Source: an uncultured Myxococcales bacterium
Lineage (GTDB): Bacteria > Myxococcota_A > UBA9042
DNA: 34,234 bases
NCBI GenBank assembly: GCA_937910235.1
Contig: CALENB010000375.1
Location: 1-34,234, forward strand
Reading direction: 5' to 3'
Positions 1 to 8,369 of the stretch are shown here, one piece after another. The notes under the pieces are model-generated. The model saw nothing but the letters and a program-made list of their open reading frames with translations, did no database searches and was not told the DNA's origin. Position numbers and translations under genes: made by a program. The stretch's first letter is position 1. Each line of letters begins with the position of its first letter.

Positions 1-30
1 TGTTCGCGAGACTGCCTGGTCTACCGTCAT
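1..30 (-). CDS. Possible 5' end of an unknown gene, cut by the window edge
   Basis: An ATG at 30-28 on the minus strand opens a frame (M-T-V-D-Q-A-V-S-R-T) that runs without a stop to position 1. It lies 34 nt downstream of the rpe stop on the same strand, so it could be the next gene of an rpe operon. No clear Shine-Dalgarno precedes it and ten codons are too few to identify anything. It may also be chance. Confidence 0.22.
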   Translation of the reverse strand, partial: MTVDQAVSRT

Positions 31-64
31 GGACGAAACGATGATCGAGGCCGCTTCGGGCACC

Positions 65-733
65 CTACTGGGCAGCCTCGCGCAGGGCCGTGATCGCCTT
101 GGCATAATCCGGTGCGCCAAACACGGCGTTGCCCGCCACGAACCAGTCCACACCGGCTGCCCGGGCGGCGCGGATGGTGCTGGGTTTGATGCCGCCGTCG
201 ATCTGGATCTTCAAGGCCGGGTTGTGAGTCTTGCGCCACACGTCGATAGCGCGGACCTTGTCGAGCACGCCTGGAATGAACGATTGGCCCCCAAATCCGG
301 GGTTTACGCTCATCACCAGCACAAAATCGAGGTGAGGCAGAATCGGCTCCAGCTGGCAGAAGGCGGTGTGGGGGTTCAGGGCGACGCCGGCCTCCATCCC
401 CAGCGCGCGGATGCGCTGCACCGTGCGATGCAGGTGCGGGCAGGCCTCGATGTGCACGCTGAGCTTCTGCGCCCCAGCGGCGGCGAAGGCGTCCAGCAGG
501 GTGTCTGGGTTGGTCACCATCAGGTGGCAATCGAGCGGCAACGGCGTCGCGGCGGCGAGGCTGCTGACGATCGGCGCGCCGAGGGTCAAGTTGGGTACAA
601 AGTGACCGTCCATGACGTCGACGTGCAGAAAATCAGCGCCCGCGGCCGCCACGGCGGTCGCCTCTTCAGCGAGACGGGCGAAATCCGCCGACAAGATCGA
701 GGGACAAATCGCGATGGGGCGTGGCGCAGACAT
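65..733 (-). CDS. rpe: Ribulose-phosphate 3-epimerase
   Basis: Interconverts D-ribulose 5-phosphate and D-xylulose 5-phosphate in the pentose phosphate pathway; cytoplasmic, metal-dependent TIM barrel. The 222-residue length is normal for the family. Visible signatures are CPSILSADF at the N-terminus (residues 10-18), HVDVMDGHFVPN (37-48), the MSVNPGFGGQSF loop (141-152) and IDGGI (178-182). Expected metal ligands are H37, D39, H70 and D179. The frame is open upstream to 844, but I place the start at 733 because the family begins at this point and an AGGAG lies 5 nt before this ATG. The gene is divergent from the adenylate cyclase to its right. Identification is firm. Confidence 0.96.
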   Translation of the reverse strand: MSAPRPIAICPSILSADFARLAEEATAVAAAGADFLHVDVMDGHFVPNLTLGAPIVSSLAAATPLPLDCHLMVTNPDTLLDAFAAAGAQKLSVHIEACPHLHRTVQRIRALGMEAGVALNPHTAFCQLEPILPHLDFVLVMSVNPGFGGQSFIPGVLDKVRAIDVWRKTHNPALKIQIDGGIKPSTIRAARAAGVDWFVAGNAVFGAPDYAKAITALREAAQ

Positions 734-880
734 GGGCACTCCTGGATGCGAGCCGAACCCAACCAGCTGGGCGACGCCACGCCTGCCTAGCGCACAGAAC
801 GGCTCCTGCCAAGGGCGCACTTGACCGACGTCGGGCTCCTCCATGACCCTGGCGGCGTGCGACCCACGCCGGACCGGAGA

Positions 881-2119
881 ATGACCCTGCCAAGCTCACT
901 GCACCGCTGCTTCGCTTGGTGGATGTCAGCGCCGCCGCCCGAGGGCGCGACGTTGCCGGAGTCACGGCATTTCGGCATCGCGCTGATCGGCTCGCCCATG
1001 ACGGTGGTGGTGCATCTGATCTTGTTGGTGACGTTCGCGACGCTCGGCGTGTGGCCGATGGTGGTCTTCAACATCGGCAGCGTCCTCTGTTGGGTTGGCG
1101 TCGCCATCGCGTGCCGAGCTGGCGCGCTGCGGTTCGGCCTCGGTCTGGGTGTCATCGAGGTGATCGCACACGCTGTGGTCGCCACCAACGTGCTGGGCTG
1201 GGAGTCCGGTTTCCACCTCTTCCCGCTGACGGTCGCCATCCTGCTCGCCAACGCGCCCGATCGGGTGTTTGGCGTCGGGCAGCTCGCTGCGCAGTTCGGG
1301 AGTTGGGCGGCGCTGTTCGTGCTGATGCCGCACATGCATGAGCCCTGGAGCCCGGTCGACGCCAACCTCACGGTGGCGCTCAACGCGGCCAACCACCTCA
1401 TCGCTTTTACGTCCGTGGGCATCGTCATGCGGTCGGTCTTGGAGCTCGCGAACACCAAAGAAGCCGAGCTCGCGGCGCAACACGCGGAGTCTGAGCGGCT
1501 GCTGCACAACATCTTGCCCGTCCAGATCGCCGATCGCCTCAAACGCGGTGAGGAGATCATCGCCGACGGCTTCGACGAGGCGTCTGTGCTGTTCTCGGAC
1601 ATCGTGGGCTTCACGGCGATGAGCGCCAAGATCGCGCCCGACGCGCTGGTCTGTTTGCTCAACGACGTGTTCAGCGCGGTGGACGATCTCGTCGCCGAAC
1701 ACGGGTTGGAGAAGATCAAGACGATCGGTGACGCCTACATGATCGCCGCCGGGCTGCCGCTGCCACGCGCCGATCACGCGGAGGCGCTGGCGCGGTTCGC
1801 CCTGGCGATGCTGCAGATCATCGATGGGTTTGAGTTCGAGCCTGGGCAGCCGCTGCAGATGCGCATCGGCATTCACAGCGGCCCAGTCGTCGCCGGGGTC
1901 ATCGGCAAGCGCAAGTTCGCCTATGATCTGTGGGGCGACACGGTCAATACGGCCGCCCGCATGGAGTCACACGGCCTCCCCGGGCGGGTTCACATCAGCG
2001 AAGCGACACGCGACCTGCTCGGCCCACAATTCATCGTCGAAGCGCGCGACACGATGGCCATCAAGGGCAAAGGCGACATGGCGACGTTTCTGCTCGTGGA
2101 CATCCGCGCGGGCAGTTGA
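881..2119 (+). CDS. Membrane class III adenylate cyclase
   Basis: Predicted to make cAMP from ATP. The first ~165 residues are hydrophobic and hold several membrane segments. A short helical linker follows, then a class III cyclase catalytic domain from about residue 230. Numbering from the ATG at 881: metal-binding D240 (in FSDIVGFT) and D284 (in KTIGDAYM); the substrate-specifying pair K280 and D349 (in YDLWGD); and transition-state residues N356 and R360. The K/D pair is the adenine-selective combination; guanylate cyclases carry E/C there. All catalytic positions are intact, so an active homodimer is expected. Start is uncertain: a TTG at 821 would add 20 residues, and neither start has an ideally spaced ribosome-binding site. 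The ligand sensed by the membrane part is unknown. Confidence 0.9.
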   Translation: MTLPSSLHRCFAWWMSAPPPEGATLPESRHFGIALIGSPMTVVVHLILLVTFATLGVWPMVVFNIGSVLCWVGVAIACRAGALRFGLGLGVIEVIAHAVVATNVLGWESGFHLFPLTVAILLANAPDRVFGVGQLAAQFGSWAALFVLMPHMHEPWSPVDANLTVALNAANHLIAFTSVGIVMRSVLELANTKEAELAAQHAESERLLHNILPVQIADRLKRGEEIIADGFDEASVLFSDIVGFTAMSAKIAPDALVCLLNDVFSAVDDLVAEHGLEKIKTIGDAYMIAAGLPLPRADHAEALARFALAMLQIIDGFEFEPGQPLQMRIGIHSGPVVAGVIGKRKFAYDLWGDTVNTAARMESHGLPGRVHISEATRDLLGPQFIVEARDTMAIKGKGDMATFLLVDIRAGS

Positions 2120-2142
2120 TCCGGGTTCGGCCTCGCCGTCCC

Positions 2143-2781
2143 TCAAGGGTTAGCGGCGTTCGGGCTCGGCTTGTCGAAGGTCTTGGTGATCTCGCTGCCG
2201 TCCGGCGTGCGGCCCCAGCTCTTGCCTTCGGGGGCGTCGCCCTCTTTCCAGTCGACCAAGTCCTGCAGCACGCCGTCCGGTGAGAACAGCGACAGCGCCT
2301 CGGTCGCGCTCAACCCCTTGGCGATCGTCGGCGACCCAGCGCCGTCCTTGTTGAAGTAGATGAGCAGGTAGCCCTTGGCCGGAATGGTGGTGCCCGGCGG
2401 CAACGCGATCGCCTCGGCGAAGGGTTTGCTCTTGCTGTCGATGATCCGCCACTTCGCCAAATCAATCTTTTCGCTGCTGCTGTTGTAGAGCTCGACCCAG
2501 TCCGACGCCGTCGGATTGTACTTGGCGTCGGGCACAGCCTTGGCCACGACCTCGTTGATGAAGACCGTACGATCAGCCGGGAAGCCCGTGTCCGCGCCGC
2601 CACCCGTGTCGGTGCCGCCGCTATCGGCCGCGCCCGCGTCAGACCCGCCAGCGTCCGCGCCGTTGGACGTACTGCAAGCCGGCAAGCCAAGTGTGAACGT
2701 CAGGGCCAGCGCGGTCAGGGTCCGCGTTGGGGACGAAGCGATGAACGACAGGCGGGCCGAATCTGTACCAAGACGATGCAT
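2143..2781 (-). CDS. Lipoprotein with lamin-tail (LTD) domain
   Basis: A 212-residue exported protein of unknown function. It has a positively charged start, a hydrophobic stretch (about residues 20-34) ending in LPAC, a plausible lipobox, and then a Gly/Ala/Asp/Ser/Thr-rich linker (GGADTG-type). The rest matches the lamin-tail fold: VFINEVVAKA, DWVELYN, a KWRIIDSK strand, TIPAKGYLLIYF and a SWGRTPDG motif. In bacteria such domains are found on secreted or surface proteins and are thought to mediate binding; no catalysis is expected. The ATG at 2781 is chosen because GAGGAG lies 7 nt upstream (2789-2794). The gene follows the methyltransferase lipoprotein by 19 nt on the same strand, so the two are probably co-transcribed. 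Confidence 0.8.
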   Translation of the reverse strand: MHRLGTDSARLSFIASSPTRTLTALALTFTLGLPACSTSNGADAGGSDAGAADSGGTDTGGGADTGFPADRTVFINEVVAKAVPDAKYNPTASDWVELYNSSSEKIDLAKWRIIDSKSKPFAEAIALPPGTTIPAKGYLLIYFNKDGAGSPTIAKGLSATEALSLFSPDGVLQDLVDWKEGDAPEGKSWGRTPDGSEITKTFDKPSPNAANP

Positions 2782-2800
2782 GAGCGTGCTCCTCGGAACG

Positions 2801-3622
2801 TCACCCGGCAGCTGCCGGGCTGTTCGCGACGGTTGGCGTTGTTGTTGCGGTCGGCGCGCTTGCGTCGGTCGGCGTAGGCGCATCGGGGCCGTCGAGCGCG
2901 TCCCCGCTCGCGGCCTCTTCATGATTGATGAACAAGGCGAAATACTGCCGAGGCAGGACGTTGAACTGCAGCGACTCCACAAAACCCGCGCCGCGCGCCT
3001 CGGCGATGATGGTCTCCAAGCTGAGACGCTCCTCCGGCGGCGGGCCCGCCACGAGCGGATCGGCCTTATAATCAATGATCACGAGGCGACCGGTCGGTTT
3101 GAGCCGCTGCCGCATGGCCTTCAGCATGGCGACGGGCCGCTCGAGCTCCGGGTAGGTGTTCAGCAGCAAGACACGGTCGACCAGCGTGGTGAGCGGCAGG
3201 TCTTCGACGGCGCCGGTGACGACGACGACGTTGCGCAGCTTGGCCTTGGCGATGCGGCGTTTGAGCGCGACGACGAGCGTTTTGTCGATCTCGACGGCGT
3301 AGACGCGGCCCTTGGCGCCCACCGCGCGAGAGAGATGCGGCAGCATGTAGCCGGAGCCGGAGCCGATATCCGCGACGCTCATGCCGGGCAGCAGCCCCAT
3401 CTTCGCGGCGACGAGGCTGGGTTTCTGCCAGACGTCGCGACGCGTCTCGGCGCTGGCGGTGGCGGCGGCGACGGGGGTGGTGCGTTTGCGCCCGCGACGG
3501 CCGCCACAACCTGGCAGGACCATCGCCGCGACGAGCGTCGTCATCAACGTCGTCAGCGCCAGCAGCGACGTGCGTCGCGCGGCGATGGAGCGGCGGGTGG
3601 GGGCTGGGCGAACACATGACAT
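2801..3622 (-). CDS. Putative lipid-anchored class I SAM-dependent methyltransferase
   Basis: A 273-residue protein with a Rossmann-type methyltransferase domain. Motif I is VADIGSGSGYM; the acidic SAM-ribose strand is VYAVEID, followed by a VVVTGAVEDLPL segment and LVIIDYKAD. The substrate is not evident. The N-terminus is unusual for this enzyme class: an Arg-rich start, a hydrophobic stretch (about residues 19-36) and VLPGC with C39 as a possible lipidated cysteine, which predicts export and anchoring. The C-terminal ~40 residues are a low-complexity Pro/Thr/Ala/Asp tail. The start at 3622 is chosen by a weak AAGAGA upstream and by the signal-like segment it yields; the frame stays open further upstream. 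It is likely first in an operon with the lamin-tail lipoprotein. Confidence 0.75.
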   Translation of the reverse strand: MSCVRPAPTRRSIAARRTSLLALTTLMTTLVAAMVLPGCGGRRGRKRTTPVAAATASAETRRDVWQKPSLVAAKMGLLPGMSVADIGSGSGYMLPHLSRAVGAKGRVYAVEIDKTLVVALKRRIAKAKLRNVVVVTGAVEDLPLTTLVDRVLLLNTYPELERPVAMLKAMRQRLKPTGRLVIIDYKADPLVAGPPPEERLSLETIIAEARGAGFVESLQFNVLPRQYFALFINHEEAASGDALDGPDAPTPTDASAPTATTTPTVANSPAAAG

Positions 3623-3816
3623 GACGGATCTCTTGTAGATTGCAGCGCCAAAGCATGCCCGACGCCAGGGAGCCGCGGCAAGGGGCGCCGCGACGGTTGG
3701 CGGCGGCGGCGGCGGCCCCAATTTCGGCGGAGGCTTGCGCCGATGGGCCCCGACTGGCAGAAACCGCCATCTCGGTCCAGCCCTACCTCAATCCGCCGAT
3801 GTTATTGGAGCGCCCC

Positions 3817-4614
3817 ATGAGCGACGCCGCCACCGCTAGCCGTAACCCTATCCGCCGTCTCTATGAGTGGGTGTTGGGCTGGGCGGATACGCCGTACGGC
3901 GTGCTCGCGATGGTCCTCGTCAGCTTCGGTGACTCGTCGTGTTTCCCGCTGCCGCCCGACCCGCTGCTCATGGCGCTGGTCCTCGGCAACCGCAAGAAGG
4001 CCTGGAAGTTTGCGGCCTACTGCACCGTCGCGTCCGTCGCTGGCGCCGCGGTCGGCTACGTGATTGGCCACAACTTCTGGCAGGCGGCGGAGTCCGTCTT
4101 CATCCCGACCCTGTTCAAGTGCCACCACTTCCTCGAGGTCGGCAATCGGTATGCCGACAACGCCTTTCTCGCCGTATTCACGGCCGCGTTCACGCCGATC
4201 CCGTTCAAGGTCTTCACCGTCAGCGCGGGTGTGTACAGCGATCTCGTCAGCTTCGGCACGCTGATCGGCGCGTCGGTGGTCGGTCGCGGCGCGCGCTTTT
4301 TCCTCGTCGCTGGGCTGCTGTTTTTCTTCGGCCCGCCCATGCGACGCTTCATTGAGAAACATCTGGAGTGGTTGACGCTCGCGTTCACCGCGTTGCTGGT
4401 CGGCGGCATCGTGATCATCAAGAGCGCAGGACCGCACCTCAGCCGCGACGGCCTGTGCCCGGACGGCAAGGTCGTCTCGACGACGCACTGCGCCTGTGTG
4501 CTGCCGATTGAGAACGAGATCAACAAGCCGCAGCTGCGGGCCCCGGGCGCCAACGCCGCGGTGCCGCCCGGGACCACCGTGCCAGGCACACCGACGGCGC
4601 CAACCGCGCCGTAG
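3817..4614 (+). CDS. YqaA/DedA-like (VTT domain) membrane protein
   Basis: A 265-residue integral membrane protein of the SNARE-associated/VTT superfamily. DedA relatives are linked to lipid flipping and membrane homeostasis; the cargo here is unknown. Signatures are the re-entrant GDSSCFPLPPDPLLMALVLG segment, a second half-site FTPIPFKVFTVSAGV, and several hydrophobic helices up to about residue 205. The C-terminal ~60 residues are non-membrane, with three cysteines and a Pro/Thr/Ala-rich tail, which is longer than in typical YqaA. The ATG at 3817 has GGAG 6 nt upstream (3807-3810); the frame is open upstream but that part is low-complexity and unlike the family. It is divergent from the methyltransferase lipoprotein, with a 194-bp gap. 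Confidence 0.82.
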   Translation: MSDAATASRNPIRRLYEWVLGWADTPYGVLAMVLVSFGDSSCFPLPPDPLLMALVLGNRKKAWKFAAYCTVASVAGAAVGYVIGHNFWQAAESVFIPTLFKCHHFLEVGNRYADNAFLAVFTAAFTPIPFKVFTVSAGVYSDLVSFGTLIGASVVGRGARFFLVAGLLFFFGPPMRRFIEKHLEWLTLAFTALLVGGIVIIKSAGPHLSRDGLCPDGKVVSTTHCACVLPIENEINKPQLRAPGANAAVPPGTTVPGTPTAPTAP

Positions 4615-4691
4615 CGCCGGATCGCCTGTCCGCACGCGTGCGTGCACCGCCGCGGCTTGACGCGCAACAGGCTCAAGCGGACGCTGCTACC

Positions 4692-7142
4692 ATGAGCGCC
4701 GCCTCCACACACGCGAAGTCTGCCGATTCGACGACGACGCTCGTGGCCTCTCCCGCCCAACAATATCCGCCAAAACCCGGCCTCTCCGTCGCCTTCGTCT
4801 ACTTTCGCGCCCAGGCCGGCGGGGATTTTTTTGCCGATGTGCCGTTCGCCTGGTCCGCCGGTGAGCTGCGTCGCGACGGCGTGCGCGCCGACCTGTTTGA
4901 GGTGCGCTACGAGCGCGGCGAACCGGGCTACAACGACCTGCTCGACGCGGACCTGATGCGCCGGCTGCGCGCCGGGCGATACGGGCTGGTGGTGGTGGAG
5001 TCGTGCTGGCAGCCGAGCTTCATCGACGCGGTGCACGACCTCGGCGCGTGGATCTGCGAGACGGCGCCAGCGGCGGTGCATCCCGGCCGACGTGTGGACT
5101 TCACGCTGCGCCACTACACCCGAGACCGCCAGCCGCTGCGGACGCTCGTGCAGCGACTGCGGACGGGCGCTGACCTGCGTGGCGTGCCGAACCTGCGCGG
5201 CTGGCTGACAGACGTGGTCGCCCCCGTGGCCCTCGGTGAGGAGCGGCCCGTTCCGCCGACCCCGGCGGCGCGGCTGCCTTTTTGCCCGGTCGTCGAAGCC
5301 ATCCGCATCGGCGTCGCCATGGATCTGCGCGGCGAGCCGCCGGTCGTGCGCAAGACGCTCGACACCAACGACGGCTGCCCGTTCTCCAAGCCAGTGCGCG
5401 ACAATCCGGCCTTCGCGGGTGTGGAGCTCGATGCAGAGGGCGTCACGCTGGCCGGATGCAGCTTCTGCTTCATGGGTGGCGACTACGACGCGTTGCCGTG
5501 GCGCGAGACGGTCTCTGTGCATCTCGATCAGATCGCGACCTGGCAGGCTGGGCTCGAGCGGCTCGACGAGGTGGTGCTGCGCGATCAGCACGCCATCCGC
5601 TACCTGCCACACCTGCTGCGCGCCGCGATCGCACGCGGGCTGCCGCCGGTCGGCGTGCTGGTGCCCGGGCGCGGCGACGCGATCTTGCGGTACGGCGACG
5701 CGCTGCGTGAGGCGGCGGAGATCGCCGCGGGGAGTGGGTTCTGGTTCAGCCTGTACCTGATCGGGTTCGAGTCATTCAGCGAGTCGCAGCTGCAGCGCTA
5801 CAACAAGGGCGTGTCGCCGGCGGAGTACGCGGCCGCGCTGCGTGAGCTGCGCGCGCTGCATCGCGCGCATCCCGACACCTTTCGGCTGTTCGCCTACGGT
5901 TCGAGCTCCTTCATCTTATGGGAGCCGTGGGCCTCGCTGGATGACCTCGACGCCAACGTGCGCTTCATCGAAGAGCACGGCGTGGCGCGGCTCTCTAGCG
6001 GGTTGGCGGCGACGCGCCTGCGGCTCTATCCAAACCTGCCGCTGTACTGGCGAGCGAAACGAGATGGGCTGCTGGTCGCCAGTGAGGCGGCGACCGATCG
6101 CGGCGCGGCGCAGACCGGCTACGCTGCGGAGGCGCGCTGGTGTTACGTGGACGGTCGCGTCGCCGCGGTGGAGGAGCTGGTGCGGCGGCTGCTGCTTCAC
6201 ACCCGCGCCGAGGCCCAGGTCGGCGTGCTGAAGGCCGCGGTGGCGTGGGGTCGCCGTGTGTGGCCGACGGCCCTGCCAGCCGTGGACGCAGGCGAGCTCG
6301 GCGAGGCGTCAAGTGGCGCTGCGAGCGCAGAGATTCAGGCGATCCGCGCTGCCATCGCCCGCGCCGAAGCAGGCTGGCGCGGCGTGCGCAGCTTCTGGCG
6401 TCAGGCGCCCGCGGAGACCCATGCGGCGGACGCAGAGCCAGCCGTAAATTGGCAGGCGCAGGCGCAGATCTGGCGCCACGAGCGACGGGCGCAGGCCGCG
6501 CGCGCGGGCGTTCGTGCCGCTCAGACCGTGCGGCTCGGCGCCGCGTGCAACAACCGCTGCCCCACCTGCGTCGGTCGGCACGACCAGCGCGAGACCGATC
6601 CAATGCGGCTCCAGGCCAAGGCAGGCGCCGCGGGTGCGAGCGGCGGCACGATGACGATCACCGGTCGCGAACCCACGCTTGTTCCGAGCCTGTTGCGGGT
6701 CTTGCGCAGCGGTCGAGGCGCAGGAGCGACGGGCGCTGAGGTGGTCAGCAACGGCCGCAGCCTCGCGACACCCGGCGTGGTGGGGCAGCTACTGCGAAGC
6801 GGCGCGACCAGCGTGCTGCTGAAGCGGCACCGCATCGCAGACGACGATGAGGACCGCTACGTGCGCGCGGCGGGCGCGGCGGCGCAGCAGGGCCAGGGTA
6901 TTGCGTTCGCCAACGCCGCCGGCCTGCGCTGGCGCGCGCTGCTCGTCCCGACCGGCGAGGCGCCCGAAGAGCTCGCCGCGCTGGTGTCGTGGGCGCACCA
7001 ACGCGGCGCCCGAGGGGTGCAGTTGGAGGTGCGAATCGACGAGGTCGCGCTCGAACAGCCGGAGCGCTGGGCCAGCGCGCTGCGGGAGGCGCGCCGTGTG
7101 GCCGAAGAGCTCGGGGTGCCGCTGCACATCGAGGGCGACTGA
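4692..7142 (+). CDS. Protein with two radical-SAM-like halves (split and canonical cysteine motifs)
   Basis: An 816-residue protein of unknown reaction. Residues about 30-165 resemble a B12-binding-type Rossmann domain without an obvious DxHxxG. Residues about 205-430 look like a radical SAM core of the B12-associated type, including GFESFSESQLQRYNKG. Its cluster cysteines are spread out as C229-x26-C256-x2-C259 instead of CxxxCxxC. Residues about 612-816 hold a second core with a textbook CNNRCPTC (C619, C623, C626) and a TGREPTL segment where GGEPT normally binds SAM; this half is short for a complete barrel. An Ala/Arg-rich linker joins the halves. The ATG at 4692 is the likely start; a GTG at 4638 would add 18 low-complexity residues. 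There is no clear ribosome-binding site. The gene ends inside a 16-bp tandem repeat. Confidence 0.8.
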   Translation: MSAASTHAKSADSTTTLVASPAQQYPPKPGLSVAFVYFRAQAGGDFFADVPFAWSAGELRRDGVRADLFEVRYERGEPGYNDLLDADLMRRLRAGRYGLVVVESCWQPSFIDAVHDLGAWICETAPAAVHPGRRVDFTLRHYTRDRQPLRTLVQRLRTGADLRGVPNLRGWLTDVVAPVALGEERPVPPTPAARLPFCPVVEAIRIGVAMDLRGEPPVVRKTLDTNDGCPFSKPVRDNPAFAGVELDAEGVTLAGCSFCFMGGDYDALPWRETVSVHLDQIATWQAGLERLDEVVLRDQHAIRYLPHLLRAAIARGLPPVGVLVPGRGDAILRYGDALREAAEIAAGSGFWFSLYLIGFESFSESQLQRYNKGVSPAEYAAALRELRALHRAHPDTFRLFAYGSSSFILWEPWASLDDLDANVRFIEEHGVARLSSGLAATRLRLYPNLPLYWRAKRDGLLVASEAATDRGAAQTGYAAEARWCYVDGRVAAVEELVRRLLLHTRAEAQVGVLKAAVAWGRRVWPTALPAVDAGELGEASSGAASAEIQAIRAAIARAEAGWRGVRSFWRQAPAETHAADAEPAVNWQAQAQIWRHERRAQAARAGVRAAQTVRLGAACNNRCPTCVGRHDQRETDPMRLQAKAGAAGASGGTMTITGREPTLVPSLLRVLRSGRGAGATGAEVVSNGRSLATPGVVGQLLRSGATSVLLKRHRIADDDEDRYVRAAGAAAQQGQGIAFANAAGLRWRALLVPTGEAPEELAALVSWAHQRGARGVQLEVRIDEVALEQPERWASALREARRVAEELGVPLHIEGD

Positions 7143-7196
7143 CACCTCGGGCGACTGACACCTCGGGCGACTGACACCTCGGGCGTCTGGCCTCTC
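7133..7196. repeat. 16-bp direct tandem repeat across a stop codon
   Basis: Three perfect head-to-tail copies of GGGCGACTGACACCTC lie at 7133-7148, 7149-7164 and 7165-7180, followed by a degenerate fourth copy to 7196. The first copy contains the last sense codons (Gly-Asp) and the TGA of the radical SAM gene. Because 16 is not a multiple of 3, the extra copies shift frame and remain outside the gene. The origin is probably slippage duplication of the gene's 3' end. Confidence 0.92.
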
Positions 7197-7221
7197 GGAC
7201 AGTGCCCGCGCTCGGTTGGAC

Positions 7222-7770
7222 TCAGGTCCGGGCAGTTCGCGCCTGATTCAGCCAGCTCAGGGCGATCAGGGCGACCCCCACCACGAGCCACGCATCCGCG
7301 ACGTTGAACGTCGGCCAGCTGCCACCCCAGGGGTAGTTCACCTTGACGAAATCGACGACGCCGGTGCCGCCGCCCGGCGCCTGGCGCAGCACCCGGTCGT
7401 AGCCATTGCCGACCGCGCCGGCCGCGAGCAGCGCAAACGCGCCGGCCTCCAGGCGTGTCATCGGATTGCGCCAGACGGTCCAGCCGAGACCGACAACGAC
7501 GAGCAACGCGCCGATGCCGAGGAAGATGCGCACGCCCTCGCCGAGGTCGAAGATCGCGCTGAACGCGGTGCCGCGGTTATAGCTGAGCGCCATCTCCAGC
7601 CACGGCTCTGCGACCATCACGGCCTGCCCGGGCAGATCGCTCAGCGCATCCACAGCCCAAGCTTTGGTGCCCAGATCAAGCGCCGCGCCGAGCGCGGTGA
7701 TCGCGACGAACCACATCAACGCGGCGTTCGACTGCCGCCGGACGCCGACGTCACCCGTGCTGCCGCTCAT
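7222..7770 (-). CDS. lspA: Lipoprotein signal peptidase (signal peptidase II)
   Basis: Inner-membrane aspartyl protease that cleaves prolipoprotein signal peptides just before the lipid-modified cysteine; it would process the many lipoproteins predicted in this window. The 182 residues contain four hydrophobic segments, the conserved NRGTAF (N65) and the two catalytic motifs GNGYDR (D125) and FNVADAW (D159), with VVDFV between them. Family length is normal, with a slightly longer hydrophilic N-terminus. The start codon overlaps the stop of the upstream glutaredoxin-like gene (ATGA, 4 nt), indicating translational coupling and one operon. Confidence 0.95.
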   Translation of the reverse strand: MSGSTGDVGVRRQSNAALMWFVAITALGAALDLGTKAWAVDALSDLPGQAVMVAEPWLEMALSYNRGTAFSAIFDLGEGVRIFLGIGALLVVVGLGWTVWRNPMTRLEAGAFALLAAGAVGNGYDRVLRQAPGGGTGVVDFVKVNYPWGGSWPTFNVADAWLVVGVALIALSWLNQARTART

Positions 7771-8183
7771 TGGACGCCTGCGTCGGAGGTGTCACAACGG
7801 GGCGCGGCGAGCAGCGCGGTGAGCTCGCCGCTGGCATCGAGCGCGGCGAGATCGCTGGCGCCGCCGATGAGCGCGCCCTGGACGAAGATCATGGGAAACG
7901 TCGGCCAACCGGTCCACATCTTCAGCGCGTTCCGGCGGCGCCACTGCGTCAAATACGAGCCATACGTCAGGTAGACATGGCTGATGCCGCGGGCGTTCAG
8001 GAGCCGACGCGCCGTCATAGGGTTGGGGTTCATCGCCATCCCGACGACCACCACCGCGTTGTTGGCGACGGCGTCGCGCACCTCGTCGACGATGGCGCTG
8101 TGTCGTGCGGCGATCTTGTCGCGGATGGTCGAATGCACGTGCGCGTCTGCGAGCACGTGGCGACGCTGCGTGAGAGCTGGCAT
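7767..8183 (-). CDS. Glutaredoxin-fold protein lacking the active-site cysteines
   Basis: A 138-residue protein. Residues about 42-125 align with glutaredoxins: a VVVVGMAM strand, RRLLNARGI helix, and the conserved substrate-binding WPTFPMIFVQGALIGGASDL with its cis-proline and GG motif. Where glutaredoxins have CPYC or CGFS, this protein reads N52-P53-N54-P55, so both redox cysteines are gone; the only Cys is C130 near the C-terminus. It therefore cannot act as a standard thiol oxidoreductase and might serve as a binding or scaffold protein. The ATG at 8183 has AGGAG 7 nt upstream. It is translationally coupled to lspA by a 4-nt overlap. Confidence 0.82.
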   Translation of the reverse strand: MPALTQRRHVLADAHVHSTIRDKIAARHSAIVDEVRDAVANNAVVVVGMAMNPNPMTARRLLNARGISHVYLTYGSYLTQWRRRNALKMWTGWPTFPMIFVQGALIGGASDLAALDASGELTALLAAPRCDTSDAGVQ

Positions 8184-8369
8184 GGGTCGTCTCCTCAAAC
8201 CTTCGCCAAATCGACGAGAGGACCCTACGAAAGTCCAAAACCCGCAGTGCGCAAGGGTCGACGCCGCAAGTGGGTGGCGGTCCCGCGCAGACAACCTATG
8301 CTGCTGCCTCAGCGCGATCGCCACCCGCCCTCATTCGACGGCTAGGTTTCCCCGCGCGGCAGAGGCTCG

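Noticed and set aside
4056-5612. Long minus-strand frame of 518 codons
   Set aside because: Lies across the YqaA-like and radical SAM genes in antisense; no recognisable domain, typical of GC-rich shadow frames.
7133-7196. CRISPR array
   Set aside because: The units are adjacent with no spacers and only 16 bp long; it is a simple tandem repeat.
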